Shown: positions 51,487 to 61,413 of the stretch, in pieces
Position numbering within the stretch: the first letter of the stretch is position 1
Layout: every line of letters begins with the position of its first letter
Source: Aulosira sp. FACHB-615
Lineage (GTDB): Bacteria > Cyanobacteriota > Cyanobacteriia > Cyanobacteriales > Nostocaceae
DNA length: 64,000 nucleotides
Assembly: GCF_014698045.1 (NCBI RefSeq)
Contig: NZ_JACJSE010000002.1
Location: 62,001 to 126,000, forward strand
Direction of reading: 5' to 3'
The notes under the pieces: generated by a model
Told to the model about the DNA's origin: nothing
The model's input: only the letters and a program-made list of their open reading frames with translations
Database searches by the model: none
Program-made: the position numbers and the translations under genes

Positions 51487-54372
51487 ATGTCAGATAACAA
51501 GTTAGCCGCCGCATCCCTTCTCAATGGACATCTTCCCCAAATCAACCAGAATAGCCAAAATACCATTAGGATTCGGGGTGCGAGGCAGCATAATCTGAAG
51601 AATATTGACTTGGAGTTGCCGCGCGATCGCCTGATCGTATTTACTGGTGTATCAGGTTCGGGTAAATCTTCTTTGGCGTTTGATACGATTTTTGCTGAGG
51701 GTCAACGGCGTTATGTGGAATCTCTCAGTGCTTACGCCAGACAATTTTTAGGACAGTTAAATAAACCGGATGTGGAAGCAATTGAAGGTTTAAGTCCGGC
51801 CATATCCATTGACCAAAAATCAACCTCCCATAACCCCCGTTCCACTGTGGGGACGGTAACGGAAATTTACGACTATTTGCGGCTGTTGTTTGGTCGGGCT
51901 GGTGAACCCCATTGTCCGATATGCGATCGCTGTATTGCCCCCCAAACGATCGATGAGATGGTAGACCGCATCATGGACTTACCAGACCGCGCCAAGTTTC
52001 AAATTCTTGCGCCTGTGGTGCGCGGTAAAAAAGGCACACACCGCAAGCTGTTATCTAGTTTGGCTTCCCAAGGTTTTGTGCGGGTACGAGTAGATGGCGA
52101 AGTGCGGGAACTGTCAGACTCGATTGAGTTAGATAAAAATATTACCCACACCATTGAAGTTGTCATTGACCGTTTGGTGAAAAAAGACGGTATCCAAGAG
52201 CGTTTGGTTGATTCTTTATCTACGTGTTTAAAGCAAACAGAAGGTATTGTAACTATCTTAATTAGTCCGGCTACTGATAACTCAGAAGCCAAAGAAGAAG
52301 AATTGGTATTTTCCGAAAACTTCGCCTGTCCTGAACATGGCGCGGTGATGGAAGAGTTATCGCCACGGTTATTTTCCTTTAACTCTCCTTATGGTGCTTG
52401 TCCTCACTGTCACGGTATTGGGACTTTAAGAAGATTTTCGGCGGAGTTGGTGATCCCCGATCCTGAAGCACCAGTATACGCTGCGATCGCACCTTGGTCA
52501 GAAAAGGAAAATTCTTATTATTTGGAATTACTTTATAGTTTGGGTCAGGCGCACGGTTTTGAATTACAAACCAATTGGAGTAAGTTGTCAGAAGAACAAA
52601 AGCAAATTATTTTAAATGGTGAAGAAAATAACAAAGAAAATGCAAAAACTCAATTTAAAGGTGTTCTGCCCATATTACAACGGCAATACGAAGGTGGTTC
52701 AGAGTTAGTTAAACAAAAATTAGAACAATATTTAATCGACCAACCTTGTGAAGTTTGCGGTGGAAAACGTTTGAAACCGGAAGCCTTAGCGGTGAAGTTG
52801 GGACAATATGGAATTTTAGATTTAACAGGCGTATCGATTAGAGATTGTCGGGAGCGAGTTGAACAGTTAAAATTAAGCGATCGGCAAATGCAAATAGCTG
52901 ATTTAGTCTTGCGCGAAATCAAAGCTAGATTGCAATTTTTATTAGATGTTGGCTTAGATTATCTCACCCTCGACCGTCCCGCCATGACTCTCTCTGGTGG
53001 GGAAGCGCAACGCATTCGCCTCGCCACACAAATCGGTTCTGGCTTAACAGGAGTTCTCTACGTTTTAGACGAACCAAGTATTGGTTTGCATCAACGAGAT
53101 AACGGTAGATTGCTCAAAACCTTAATTAAATTACGAGATTTAGGTAATACCTTAATTGTAGTTGAGCATGATGAAGAAACCATCCGCGCGGCTGACTATT
53201 TAGTTGATATTGGCCCCGGTGCAGGTATTCACGGCGGACATATTATTTCCCAAGGTGATTTACCAGCATTATTAACAGCAGAAAAATCCTTAACAGGTGC
53301 ATATTTATCAGGCAGAAAAGTCATACAAACACCAGCAGAACGCCGCGAAGGGAATGGACGCAGTTTAATTATTAAAAATGCCCATCGCAACAACTTAAGA
53401 AACATCGATGTGGAAATTCCCCTCGGTAAACTTGTGGCTGTAACTGGCGTATCTGGTTCGGGTAAATCAACTTTAATTAACGAATTACTTTACCCTTCAC
53501 TACAACATCACCTCACCAAAAAAGTCCCTTTACCCAAAGAATTAGAAAAAATTCAAGGCTTAAATGCAGTTGATAAAGCCATTGTCATCGACCAATCTCC
53601 CATCGGACGCACACCCCGTTCTAACCCTGCAACTTACACAGGTGTTTTCGATGTAATTCGGGATGTATTTTCGCAAACTGTCGAAGCCAAAGCTAGGGGT
53701 TATAAACCGGGACAATTTTCTTTTAATGTTAAAGGTGGACGTTGCGAAGCTTGCAGTGGACAAGGTGTCAACGTCATTGAAATGAATTTTTTACCTGATG
53801 TATATGTACAGTGCGAAGTTTGTAAAGGTGCAAGATATAACCGTGATACTTTGCAAGTCAAATATAAAGATAAGTCTATTTCTGATGTTCTCAATATGAC
53901 TGTTGAGGAAAGTTTAGACTTTTTCCAAAACATCCCCAAAGCAGTTACAAGACTACAAACTTTAGTTGATGTTGGTTTGGGTTATGTTCAACTAGGACAA
54001 CCCGCAACCACCTTATCTGGTGGTGAAGCACAGCGCGTCAAATTAGCTACAGAATTATCTCGTCGCGCCACTGGTAAAACACTGTATTTAATCGATGAAC
54101 CCACAACGGGATTATCTTTTTATGATGTCCATAAATTATTGGATGTGTTGCAAAGATTAGTAGATAAAGGTAATTCAATTTTAGTAATTGAACACAATTT
54201 AGATGTCATTCGTTGCGCTGACTGGGTGATAGATTTGGGGCCTGACGGCGGCGATAAAGGCGGTGAAGTCATCGCTTTTGGAACACCGGAAGATGTGGCC
54301 AGAAATTCCAAGTCTTATACTGGGCAATATTTACAGCAGGTTTTAAAACAGTATCCGGCTGTAAAGAGATAG
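51487..54372 (+). CDS. uvrA: UvrABC excinuclease subunit A
   Basis: A 961-aa DNA damage sensor of nucleotide excision repair. Both ATPase cassettes are seen: Walker A GVSGSGKSSL and GVSGSGKSTL, two LSGGEAQR(I/V) signatures, and Walker B VLDEPSIGLH and LIDEPTTGLS. The zinc-finger modules are CPICDRC..., CPEHG...CPHCHG, CEVCGGKR and CEACSGQG...CEVCKG. The ATG at 51487 (MSDNKLAAAS) matches the usual Nostoc start; a GTG 21 codons upstream gives a longer version. The region is intact. Confidence 0.96.
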   Translation: MSDNKLAAASLLNGHLPQINQNSQNTIRIRGARQHNLKNIDLELPRDRLIVFTGVSGSGKSSLAFDTIFAEGQRRYVESLSAYARQFLGQLNKPDVEAIEGLSPAISIDQKSTSHNPRSTVGTVTEIYDYLRLLFGRAGEPHCPICDRCIAPQTIDEMVDRIMDLPDRAKFQILAPVVRGKKGTHRKLLSSLASQGFVRVRVDGEVRELSDSIELDKNITHTIEVVIDRLVKKDGIQERLVDSLSTCLKQTEGIVTILISPATDNSEAKEEELVFSENFACPEHGAVMEELSPRLFSFNSPYGACPHCHGIGTLRRFSAELVIPDPEAPVYAAIAPWSEKENSYYLELLYSLGQAHGFELQTNWSKLSEEQKQIILNGEENNKENAKTQFKGVLPILQRQYEGGSELVKQKLEQYLIDQPCEVCGGKRLKPEALAVKLGQYGILDLTGVSIRDCRERVEQLKLSDRQMQIADLVLREIKARLQFLLDVGLDYLTLDRPAMTLSGGEAQRIRLATQIGSGLTGVLYVLDEPSIGLHQRDNGRLLKTLIKLRDLGNTLIVVEHDEETIRAADYLVDIGPGAGIHGGHIISQGDLPALLTAEKSLTGAYLSGRKVIQTPAERREGNGRSLIIKNAHRNNLRNIDVEIPLGKLVAVTGVSGSGKSTLINELLYPSLQHHLTKKVPLPKELEKIQGLNAVDKAIVIDQSPIGRTPRSNPATYTGVFDVIRDVFSQTVEAKARGYKPGQFSFNVKGGRCEACSGQGVNVIEMNFLPDVYVQCEVCKGARYNRDTLQVKYKDKSISDVLNMTVEESLDFFQNIPKAVTRLQTLVDVGLGYVQLGQPATTLSGGEAQRVKLATELSRRATGKTLYLIDEPTTGLSFYDVHKLLDVLQRLVDKGNSILVIEHNLDVIRCADWVIDLGPDGGDKGGEVIAFGTPEDVARNSKSYTGQYLQQVLKQYPAVKR

Positions 54373-54398
54373 TAAGTGCATTATTTTCAATAAAATAT

Positions 54399-55964
54399 TT
54401 AATGCTTAACAGTTGTATTACAGTATAAGTGAGTCAGTTGTGCATTATTTAATGTACCCAAACCACCATCTGCTTTTCTTTTAATATGGTCTATGGAGTT
54501 AATACGACTGGGGATATAACCACCACAAATTTTACATCGTGGAGTCCCAGGTAAAGCGTCTCTAATAAAAGCTGCTGCTTTTGTTTCCCGCGAAAATTCC
54601 TTAGTTTGTATCTCACTTGTATTATTTCTTGCCTTAGTTTTTAAAGAACCAAAACTTTTTTCAGCTATGATTTCTTTTATGATATTTTTCTTATCTATTT
54701 CTTGAAGTAGTTTTTCAATAATTCTGATATAAAAATCTTTAACTTTCTCTCTTGCCTTAACTGCATTTCCATGTTTGCTAACAATTTGTGGCACCATATC
54801 ATCTTGCCAAATTACCCACTCAAAGTCTTTTCTGACTTTTATAAATTGAGAAAAATATTTCGTTTTTTCCAAATACAACATTAAAGTGACAATGCCATAG
54901 AATGATCCAATTTTCGGCTTTCCCGCACTAGTGTAAAAATATATGATGGGGTGTAACCCCAGAGATGAAGGATGATTACTATTTATCCTTTGCACTACCT
55001 TCTTGCAATTTTTTAGTAGCTCTACAGTTTTGTCTCCTGTTGGATCTTCTCCTAATTGATCATCGACTTCTATATAATTAACCATATTTATAAACTCTAA
55101 TATGACTTCAAGTTTTTCAGAAGTTGATAGATTGCCTACTATTGGTACATCTAAGGTTTTAATAGGATTTTTTAATTTAGGTTCAAAAATTAGTTGATGT
55201 ATTTCTTGAGCTAGTTCTTCAATTTCGTTTTGTTTATCTTGTGAGAAGTCCGACCAATACTTATGACCATTACCACTTCTCATAATTGCACGAGCGGCGA
55301 CACCATTAGGTGTTTTTCGTGCTTTTAATAAACGCATTTCAGTTTCACCAATTGGTGCTGCTTTCTGGTTAATTTTGAAGAAAGATGCTTCTGCTTTTTC
55401 TGAATCACCTTCAACCCACTGAAGCTGGATACCTAAAGCTCCTAAGTTTCTTGCTCTATCAAGGAACTTTTGATCTATTTGACTTTGATTTTGTGTTAAC
55501 GATTGATAATCTTTGTAAGAACCTATACTTACTTTAATTAACTTTCTTACTTCCAAAGCCGCAGATTTTTGCTCTTCTGTAATGTCTCCATCATAAAATT
55601 CTTTAGAAATTTTACCATCACCATAGTCATCATTTATCCAGGCTATTAAAGAACTAAGACGGTGAGAGCCATCAATTACAAAATAATAACTACTTGAACT
55701 TCGCCATAGAATAACAGACGGTATTAAATCGCCATCTAAAAAACTTTCTATAAATTCACATATTTTCTGAGCTTCCCATTCATTAGTTTCTCTTTGAAAA
55801 TCAGGTTTACGTAGAAATGGATAGAAAAAAGAACTCTTCTCTAAATCCCGAATTGATATCATCGGAATATTTCGTCCTATATTTTGACCTTGTTGTCCTT
55901 GTACTTCAAATGCTTCTCTAGGGATAAGTGCGTCTAAACTAACTTTCTGGCTATCTTTTACCAT
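54399..55964 (-). CDS. DUF262 protein with C-terminal HNH nuclease
   Basis: A 521-aa protein with an N-terminal DUF262 domain and a C-terminal HNH nuclease. The DUF262 motif usually read as DGQ(Q/H)R is here D98-G99-S100-H101-R102 (FVIDGSHRLSSL). The nuclease (about residues 476-521) has CKICGGYIPSR..IDHIKRKADGG and YCNTT, with zinc and metal ligands. Such proteins include type IV restriction and phage-defence nucleases (GmrSD-like). It is higher in A+T than the neighbours, follows an AAGGAG ribosome site, and is next to a toxin-antitoxin pair, which suggests a small defence island. That role is inference. Confidence 0.85.
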   Translation of the reverse strand: MVKDSQKVSLDALIPREAFEVQGQQGQNIGRNIPMISIRDLEKSSFFYPFLRKPDFQRETNEWEAQKICEFIESFLDGDLIPSVILWRSSSSYYFVIDGSHRLSSLIAWINDDYGDGKISKEFYDGDITEEQKSAALEVRKLIKVSIGSYKDYQSLTQNQSQIDQKFLDRARNLGALGIQLQWVEGDSEKAEASFFKINQKAAPIGETEMRLLKARKTPNGVAARAIMRSGNGHKYWSDFSQDKQNEIEELAQEIHQLIFEPKLKNPIKTLDVPIVGNLSTSEKLEVILEFINMVNYIEVDDQLGEDPTGDKTVELLKNCKKVVQRINSNHPSSLGLHPIIYFYTSAGKPKIGSFYGIVTLMLYLEKTKYFSQFIKVRKDFEWVIWQDDMVPQIVSKHGNAVKAREKVKDFYIRIIEKLLQEIDKKNIIKEIIAEKSFGSLKTKARNNTSEIQTKEFSRETKAAAFIRDALPGTPRCKICGGYIPSRINSIDHIKRKADGGLGTLNNAQLTHLYCNTTVKH

Positions 55965-56102
55965 ACGAATCTCCTTATTAAAACAGTGGATATTTATACT
56001 ATATTTAGTAGCTACTTAAAAAAGCAAGTTATGAATTTTTATTCTAAATGTTATATTTCGCAATTTAACTAACTTTAAACCGCAACTATCAAAACCTTCA
56101 AA

Positions 56103-56507
56103 TTACCAAATAACATTTATTCCAGATGCAGTTATTTTGGAGTCTCGGCTAATTAAGGGTAAACCCAAATGCTTGGCTGTAGCGGCAATTATTCTATCAG
56201 GCATATCAGGAATACTATCTCGTGATATTGTTGCCAATGCTGTGACTACCTCACCTGTAAGATGCGCTAAAATTAACCCACTATTTTCAGCTATTAATGC
56301 AGCATCTAGCTGAGTCTTCATTTGTGCTGATATACGCCCTTTTTCTTGTAGATAAACAATTTCTACAAGGCAAATTGTCGGAATGTAAATAGAAATTTCA
56401 CCGCGATCGCATCTTTCAAAAGCCTCATTAGCAGCATTGCTGAGGTTTTGACTATCTTCTAAATACCATATCAAAGCATGAGTATCAGTGACTAAATCAT
56501 TCATCAA
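56103..56507 (-). CDS. PIN-domain toxin VapC-like
   Basis: A 134-aa PIN-domain ribonuclease toxin. Conserved acidic residues are D8 in VTDTHALIWYLED, a central glutamate in VEIVYLQEKGR, and aspartates in IPDMPDRIIAATAKHLG and ISRDSKI. Such toxins cleave RNA and are held by a bound antitoxin. It overlaps the antitoxin gene by 4 nt, a common sign of translational coupling. Confidence 0.92.
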   Translation of the reverse strand: MMNDLVTDTHALIWYLEDSQNLSNAANEAFERCDRGEISIYIPTICLVEIVYLQEKGRISAQMKTQLDAALIAENSGLILAHLTGEVVTALATISRDSIPDMPDRIIAATAKHLGLPLISRDSKITASGINVIW

Positions 56508-56740
56508 ATATCCTCACGGGGAAAATTTGACCACGTTTGTTGTCTTACCTCAGCAATATCTGACTCAGTTATGTTACTACCCTTCCAAATTCCTCTTAAG
56601 GAAGTGCGCTTTGGTGGCTGAATTTTGACCAACTCTTGCTCAATTTGAGGTGCAATTTGTTCAATCAAGCGTATTTTATCTACTAACGAAAGTTGCTTTA
56701 TTAATGCAAGCGCATTTTCTAGGGTAACTGCTTTGTCCAT
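56504..56740 (-). CDS. VapB-type antitoxin partner
   Basis: A 78-aa small protein directly upstream of the VapC-like gene, overlapping it by 4 nt. It has a helical N-terminal half with LENALALIKQLSLVDKIRLIEQIAPQIE and a C-terminal acidic-tryptophan tail typical of the toxin-neutralising end of such antitoxins. No ribbon-helix-helix motif is certain. By position it is the antitoxin. Confidence 0.82.
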   Translation of the reverse strand: MDKAVTLENALALIKQLSLVDKIRLIEQIAPQIEQELVKIQPPKRTSLRGIWKGSNITESDIAEVRQQTWSNFPREDI

Positions 56741-57313
56741 TTTTGCTGTCTTGAGCCATCATTAACAGCTTATCATTCCCATTAAAGGTTGTGTTATTTA
56801 GCTAAAACCCTTACACATCATACCCTTGCACCTCTCAACCCAGTCTCTATAGACAGCCTTTGTGCGTAAGACTTGGGATATAAACTTTTGTAACTGAGAA
56901 ATCTTGATAACTTTCTGGTACAATCTACGGTAACTGGACAGATTTATAGTACTTTATTTAAAAGGTCTCATACTGTTACTGGATAAAAATGTAATTTATT
57001 AGTTGTTGTAGGAACTTTGTTTACAAGGTCTCTATAAACTTTGTGGAATGCAGATGCTCATAAAATGAATAGCAAAAATAGGCTTGATCAAAGCCACTAT
57101 TTTTGTTAGAAAAAATATTTTTAGCCTGATATTTATGAGATATATTCTGTAAATTATATGGTTAAAAAATTGTGAAAATATCATATTTATTCAGAGTTTG
57201 GTCATTAGATAAGAATACAAATATAGTTGACAGGATTCATCGGATAATCATTAAATTATAAAGTCGATATTTTGACTAAAGCCAATTATTTGATTACTCA
57301 ATCACACAAAAAT
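56741..57313. other. Intergenic, nothing recognised
   Basis: About 570 bp of AT-rich DNA between the toxin-antitoxin pair and the aldo-keto reductase. No ORF or RNA structure was recognised. Promoters for both are expected. Confidence 0.5.
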
Positions 57314-58351
57314 ATGCGTTATAACCAACTAGGTGAAAGTGACCTCAAAGTTTCAGAGATTTGCCTTGGTACGATGACTTATGGGCGGCAAAATAGCATT
57401 GCAGAAGCCCATCAACAGCTAGAATATGCTATTGCTAATGGTGTTAATTTCATTGATGCGGCGGAAATGTACCCAGTACCACCGCAAGAGGCTACTTATG
57501 GTTTGACAGAAACATACATTGGCGAATGGTTGAAAGACCAGCAGCGAGATAAAGTTATCGTTGCAACTAAAATTGCTGGCCCTGGACGTGGTTTTAAATG
57601 GTTACGTGGCGGGGCAGATGCCATTGAGCGCGATAATATTAAACAAGCTGTAGATGATAGCCTGAAAAGATTACAAACAGACTATATTGACCTTTATCAA
57701 ATTCACTGGCCCGACCGATATGTGCCACGTTTCGGTCAGACAATTTTTGACCCCACCCAAGTAAAACCATCTGTGCCGATAGTGGAACAGCTAGAAGCTT
57801 TTGCTGATATTATTCAAGCCGGAAAAATTCGTTATCTTGGGTTGAGTAATGAAACTCCTTGGGGCGTTGTGCAGTTTAGTAATGCTGCTAAACAGTTAGG
57901 ATTGCCAAAAGTGATTTCGATTCAAAATGCTTACAACTTACTCAACAGAGTATTTGATGGAGCTTTGGCTGAAACAGTTTATTACGAAAATGTTGGTTTA
58001 TTAGCTTATAGTCCTTTAGCTTTTGGTTTTTTAACTGGTAAATATCTCAATGGCAAACCAGAAAATACCAGAATTACCCTATTTGAAAACTTTGGTCAAC
58101 GCTATCTCAAACCAAAAGTCACCTCGGCAGTTGCAGCTTATGTAGAACTAGCCAAACGTCATCAACTTAGCCCTGCACAATTAGCTTTAGCATTTGTGCG
58201 GAGTCGTTGGTTTGTTACTAGCACAATTATTGGTGCAACAACCCTAGAACAACTCAAAGAAAACATAGACAGTGCGAATGTAGTTCTCAGTAAAGAGATT
58301 TTGGCAGAGTTGGATGAAATTAACCTTCAACATCCCAACCCAGCACCTTAA
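57314..58351 (+). CDS. Tas-like NADP(H)-dependent aldo-keto reductase
   Basis: A 345-aa TIM-barrel reductase. The ATG at 57314 (MRYNQLGESDLKVSEICLGTM) is the standard start; a TTG 14 codons upstream is ignored. The catalytic aspartate and tyrosine are seen in FIDAAEMYP, the lysine in VATKIAG, and the histidine in YQIHWPDRY. It resembles Tas/YajO-type proteins; substrate unknown. It is followed 55 bp later by the sulfotransferase-like gene. Confidence 0.92.
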   Translation: MRYNQLGESDLKVSEICLGTMTYGRQNSIAEAHQQLEYAIANGVNFIDAAEMYPVPPQEATYGLTETYIGEWLKDQQRDKVIVATKIAGPGRGFKWLRGGADAIERDNIKQAVDDSLKRLQTDYIDLYQIHWPDRYVPRFGQTIFDPTQVKPSVPIVEQLEAFADIIQAGKIRYLGLSNETPWGVVQFSNAAKQLGLPKVISIQNAYNLLNRVFDGALAETVYYENVGLLAYSPLAFGFLTGKYLNGKPENTRITLFENFGQRYLKPKVTSAVAAYVELAKRHQLSPAQLALAFVRSRWFVTSTIIGATTLEQLKENIDSANVVLSKEILAELDEINLQHPNPAP

Positions 58352-58406
58352 AAGTTTTGCATTCTGCTACTTGAACTCCAAAATTTAGCGATTTCCCAGG
58401 TAGAAC

Positions 58407-59531
58407 ATGACTCTCGCTACAACGTTTGTTGAACAAAATACTATCCGTCGTCGGGGTACTGGCTTAAAAGCTTACAATCCTGAGAAAGTTTTCAAAGGTT
58501 ATACACTCTTTACACCGTTGACGGGTAATGGAGAAGTATATCTTTTGGACTTGCAAGGGGAAGTGGTACATCAATGGAATTTGCCTTATCCGCCAGGGTT
58601 ATATGGTTATCTTTTGCCGAATGGCAATTTGTTCTATAACGGTAAGACTCCAGAGATTCCACCGCGTTTTCCTTTGTGGTCGGCGTTTAAAGGTGGCGTA
58701 GTTTTAGAAGTAAACCCCAAAGGCGATATTATCTGGGAATATCAGCATCCAGATCATCATCATGATGGGCGAAAACTCCGCAATGGCAATGTAATTTTAT
58801 TAGCCATTGAAAAGATACCTCAATCTCTGGTTCCTCGCATCAAAGGCGGTATCGCTGGCACAGAAGCCGATGGTGATATCTATGCTGATGTACTTTACGA
58901 AGTCACACCCACAGGCGAAATTGTCTGGACTTGGCACGCCTACGAACACCTCGACCCAGAGAAATTTGTCATTACTCCCCAAGACCAACGACATGAATGG
59001 ACTCACGGTAATACTGTGGGGGAACTGGCTGACGGGAATATTATTGTGAGTTTCCGGAATATTTCTACCGTTGCTATTATCGATCGCCAAACCGGAAATA
59101 TTATCTGGACGTTGGGGGATAATGTACTGGCACAGCAGCATTTTCCTAACGAATTACCTAACGGCAATATCTTGATTTTTGATAATGGCGCACATCGTCG
59201 TCACACAGCGTTGAATTTTTCTCGTGTGATTGAAGTTAACCGCCAAACTCAAGAAATTGTTTGGGAGTATACCGATAGTCCACCACACAACTTCTTCAGT
59301 TCCTATATATCAGGAGCGCAACGCCTTGCGAATGGTAATACTTTGATTACCGAAGGTGCTTATGGACGCATCTTTGAGGTGACTGGAGAAGGAGAACTAG
59401 TTTGGGAATACGTCAACCCCCATTTTGCTGCTCGTAATGTCCCTGGGGAGAAGTCGTTGGTAGCTCGTGGGGAACAGAATTCAGTCTTTCGCGCCTTCCG
59501 TTACGCACCTGAAGAAGTGCCTTGGCTGTAA
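58407..59531 (+). CDS. Arylsulfotransferase (ASST)-like beta-propeller protein
   Basis: A 374-aa protein with repeated WEY/G-D-I-xW-type blades: GEVYLLDLQGEVVHQWNL, KGDIIWEYQHPDHHHDG, TGEIVWTWHAYEHLDP, TGNIIWTLGDN and TQEIVWEYTD. This is the arylsulfotransferase-type beta-propeller fold. The histidine-rich HPDHHHDG and the RHEWTHGN motif fit the active site of that family. There is no signal peptide, so a periplasmic role is not supported. The true substrate is unknown. Confidence 0.85.
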   Translation: MTLATTFVEQNTIRRRGTGLKAYNPEKVFKGYTLFTPLTGNGEVYLLDLQGEVVHQWNLPYPPGLYGYLLPNGNLFYNGKTPEIPPRFPLWSAFKGGVVLEVNPKGDIIWEYQHPDHHHDGRKLRNGNVILLAIEKIPQSLVPRIKGGIAGTEADGDIYADVLYEVTPTGEIVWTWHAYEHLDPEKFVITPQDQRHEWTHGNTVGELADGNIIVSFRNISTVAIIDRQTGNIIWTLGDNVLAQQHFPNELPNGNILIFDNGAHRRHTALNFSRVIEVNRQTQEIVWEYTDSPPHNFFSSYISGAQRLANGNTLITEGAYGRIFEVTGEGELVWEYVNPHFAARNVPGEKSLVARGEQNSVFRAFRYAPEEVPWL

Positions 59532-59652
59532 AGAAGGCAGAAGTCAGAAGGCAGGAGGTAAGAAAGTTTTTCTGTCTCTGCCTGACTAACAGATTTGGGA
59601 TGAAACTGTCCCAAAACCGACTACAAATTCCGATTCACAAAGGAACGTAAAC

Positions 59653-60318
59653 ATGGCTGAAGTTAAAATATATAGCGCCGTCGTTTGTCCTTTTGCTCAC
59701 CGTTCTCGCTTGGTATTGCAAGAAAAGGGAATCGACTTTGACTTGATTGAAATTGACTTGCAGAATAAGCCAGAAGGATTTACAGATATTTCCCCTTATG
59801 GCAAAGTACCAGCTTTGGTGCATGGCGATCGCCGCGTTTGGGAATCTGCTGTTATTAATGAATATCTGGATGAAGTATTTCCTAATCCGTCATTGTTACC
59901 CAACAATGCCATAGGTAAAGCCCAAGCTCGCATCTGGATTGATTTTGCTAACACTAGATTCGTTCCCGCTTTTTCTAGCCTCTTGCGGAGTCCAGACATC
60001 CAAAAACAAGAAGAAGCGAAAAAAGAACTCTACAAACATCTAGAGTTCATCGAAAACGAAGCATTTAGGAAGTTATCGAAAGACGGCCCCTATTGGTTTG
60101 GTGAATCTATTAGTTTGGTAGATTTTACTTTCTTCCCTTGGTTCGAGCGTTGGGCTGCACTCAAGAAATATCGTGATTTTCCCCTACCAGCCGAATTCAC
60201 CCGTCTGAAACAGTGGAAACATGCTCTCAAAGAAAGAGATTCTGTCAAAGCGATCGCTAATTCCAAGGAATTTTACATAGAGCGTTATGCTAGATTTGCG
60301 ACACCTGTTGCAGTCTAG
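59653..60318 (+). CDS. Glutathione S-transferase, omega/DHAR-like
   Basis: A 221-aa glutathione transferase-type protein. The N-domain has a Cys active-site motif CPFAHRSRLVLQEKG (residue 13), then YGKVPALVHGDRRVWESAVINEYLDE, the glutathione-binding ES motif. The C-domain contains DFTFFPWFERW. The Cys-type site suggests thiol-transferase or dehydroascorbate reductase activity rather than conjugation. It follows the sulfotransferase-like gene after 120 bp and is followed by a hairpin. Confidence 0.9.
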   Translation: MAEVKIYSAVVCPFAHRSRLVLQEKGIDFDLIEIDLQNKPEGFTDISPYGKVPALVHGDRRVWESAVINEYLDEVFPNPSLLPNNAIGKAQARIWIDFANTRFVPAFSSLLRSPDIQKQEEAKKELYKHLEFIENEAFRKLSKDGPYWFGESISLVDFTFFPWFERWAALKKYRDFPLPAEFTRLKQWKHALKERDSVKAIANSKEFYIERYARFATPVAV

Positions 60319-60416
60319 TCTGGCAATTATTGAGATTGCTAAACTTAGCCAAGCATACATAATGTAAATACTTATACAAGTTTAAAAAGTATTTACCACA
60401 GATTCCTGATCTAGCT

Positions 60417-60455
60417 TAAGGCACTTTTCCCTGTTTTTAAAGGGGAAAGTGCTTA
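60417..60455 (+). terminator. Hairpin after the GST gene
   Basis: Near-perfect arms TAAGGCACTTTTCCC and GGGGAAAGTGCTTA, with one or two bulged bases, followed by TTTTCT-rich DNA. It is a likely intrinsic terminator of the GST gene. Confidence 0.65.
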
Positions 60456-60811
60456 GTTTTCTATATTATTATTTTTATTGCTAGTATAATTTTAAATCCG
60501 AGTTTTTACTCAAAGCTAAATTCGTAAAATTAAGCATAAGTACGGTGGATAAATGCTGAGATACACAGCACAATAAGATTTATGAAGTTAAGGCAAAGAA
60601 GGGTATCAACAGAAACTTCTTATCAGGGAATCTACCTTTTCATAACCTTAAACTTGAGATTGCTTGCAGTAGTTGTTCTTTCCTTATGACTCTTGGCATC
60701 TTTGCGTTAGACCAACAAACATCTATGCAGGACTAAGTTAACCACAATTAGATATTGCTGTTGAATATTCATCGCCAACTTCAGTTAACACAATTAATTG
60801 AGGAACCAGCA
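60456..60811. other. Promoter region of the pilus locus
   Basis: About 355 bp of AT-rich DNA upstream of the pilin-like gene. It should hold the promoter of the operon. No recognised operator; a short CTTTGCGTTAGACC-type repeat lies near 60702. Confidence 0.5.
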
Positions 60812-61294
60812 ATGATTCGTCGTCTTTTTATCGCTTCAGCTTTGATTTTAGGAAGTTTTGCTGTTACATCTAAAACATTTGCAGCTGATACGGAAAATGT
60901 GCCGTTTGGTGGTTCAGTTGTTGCGGCTTGTTCTTTTCCGGGTACACCTGGTAATGGTACTTTAGGCAACCCCACAGCTACTACTTTGAGTAGTGCGTTA
61001 GCAGATGGAGGAACCAAAGGAACAGCACAGGTATCATGTACAGGCAGTACCGGTAGTCTCAATATTACAGGTGTTACCCAAACAGCCGGGCCGACTCTCG
61101 CTTCTCCTGTATACACTGCAACTGCTGCTGGAGGAACAATTGCTGCCACTTTTACTGCTGGAGTGGCTGGTGCGCCTCAAACGGTGGTTCCTGGTACAAC
61201 TATTCCTTTAGATGTACACATGCTTGTGGTGAATAGTAGTGCTTTAACAGCAGGAACATACGGCTTTACTGTTAATTTAACAGTCACACCTTAA
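60812..61294 (+). CDS. Pilin-like subunit (spore coat U type)
   Basis: A 160-aa secreted protein. The ATG at 60812 (MIRRLFIASALILGSFAV) has a GAGGAA ribosome site and starts a signal peptide that ends near TFA-ADTEN. The mature part is rich in Ala, Gly, Thr and Ser, with two cysteines (ACSF and VSCTG) and a C-terminal GTYGFTVNLTVTP beta-strand, like subunits of archaic chaperone-usher pili (SCPU, CsuA/B type). The next genes encode a chaperone and a usher-like protein, supporting this role. It should form a surface fibre. Confidence 0.8.
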   Translation: MIRRLFIASALILGSFAVTSKTFAADTENVPFGGSVVAACSFPGTPGNGTLGNPTATTLSSALADGGTKGTAQVSCTGSTGSLNITGVTQTAGPTLASPVYTATAAGGTIAATFTAGVAGAPQTVVPGTTIPLDVHMLVVNSSALTAGTYGFTVNLTVTP

Positions 61295-61413
61295 AGATAT
61301 TAGCTTGTTTATTATAACTTGAGTTCTGGTTTAAAGGTAATCCCATAAATCTTGTTTACTCAACTCAAGTTATATCTACCTTATATTACTCAAGAGATTT
61401 AGAGAAAAACATC

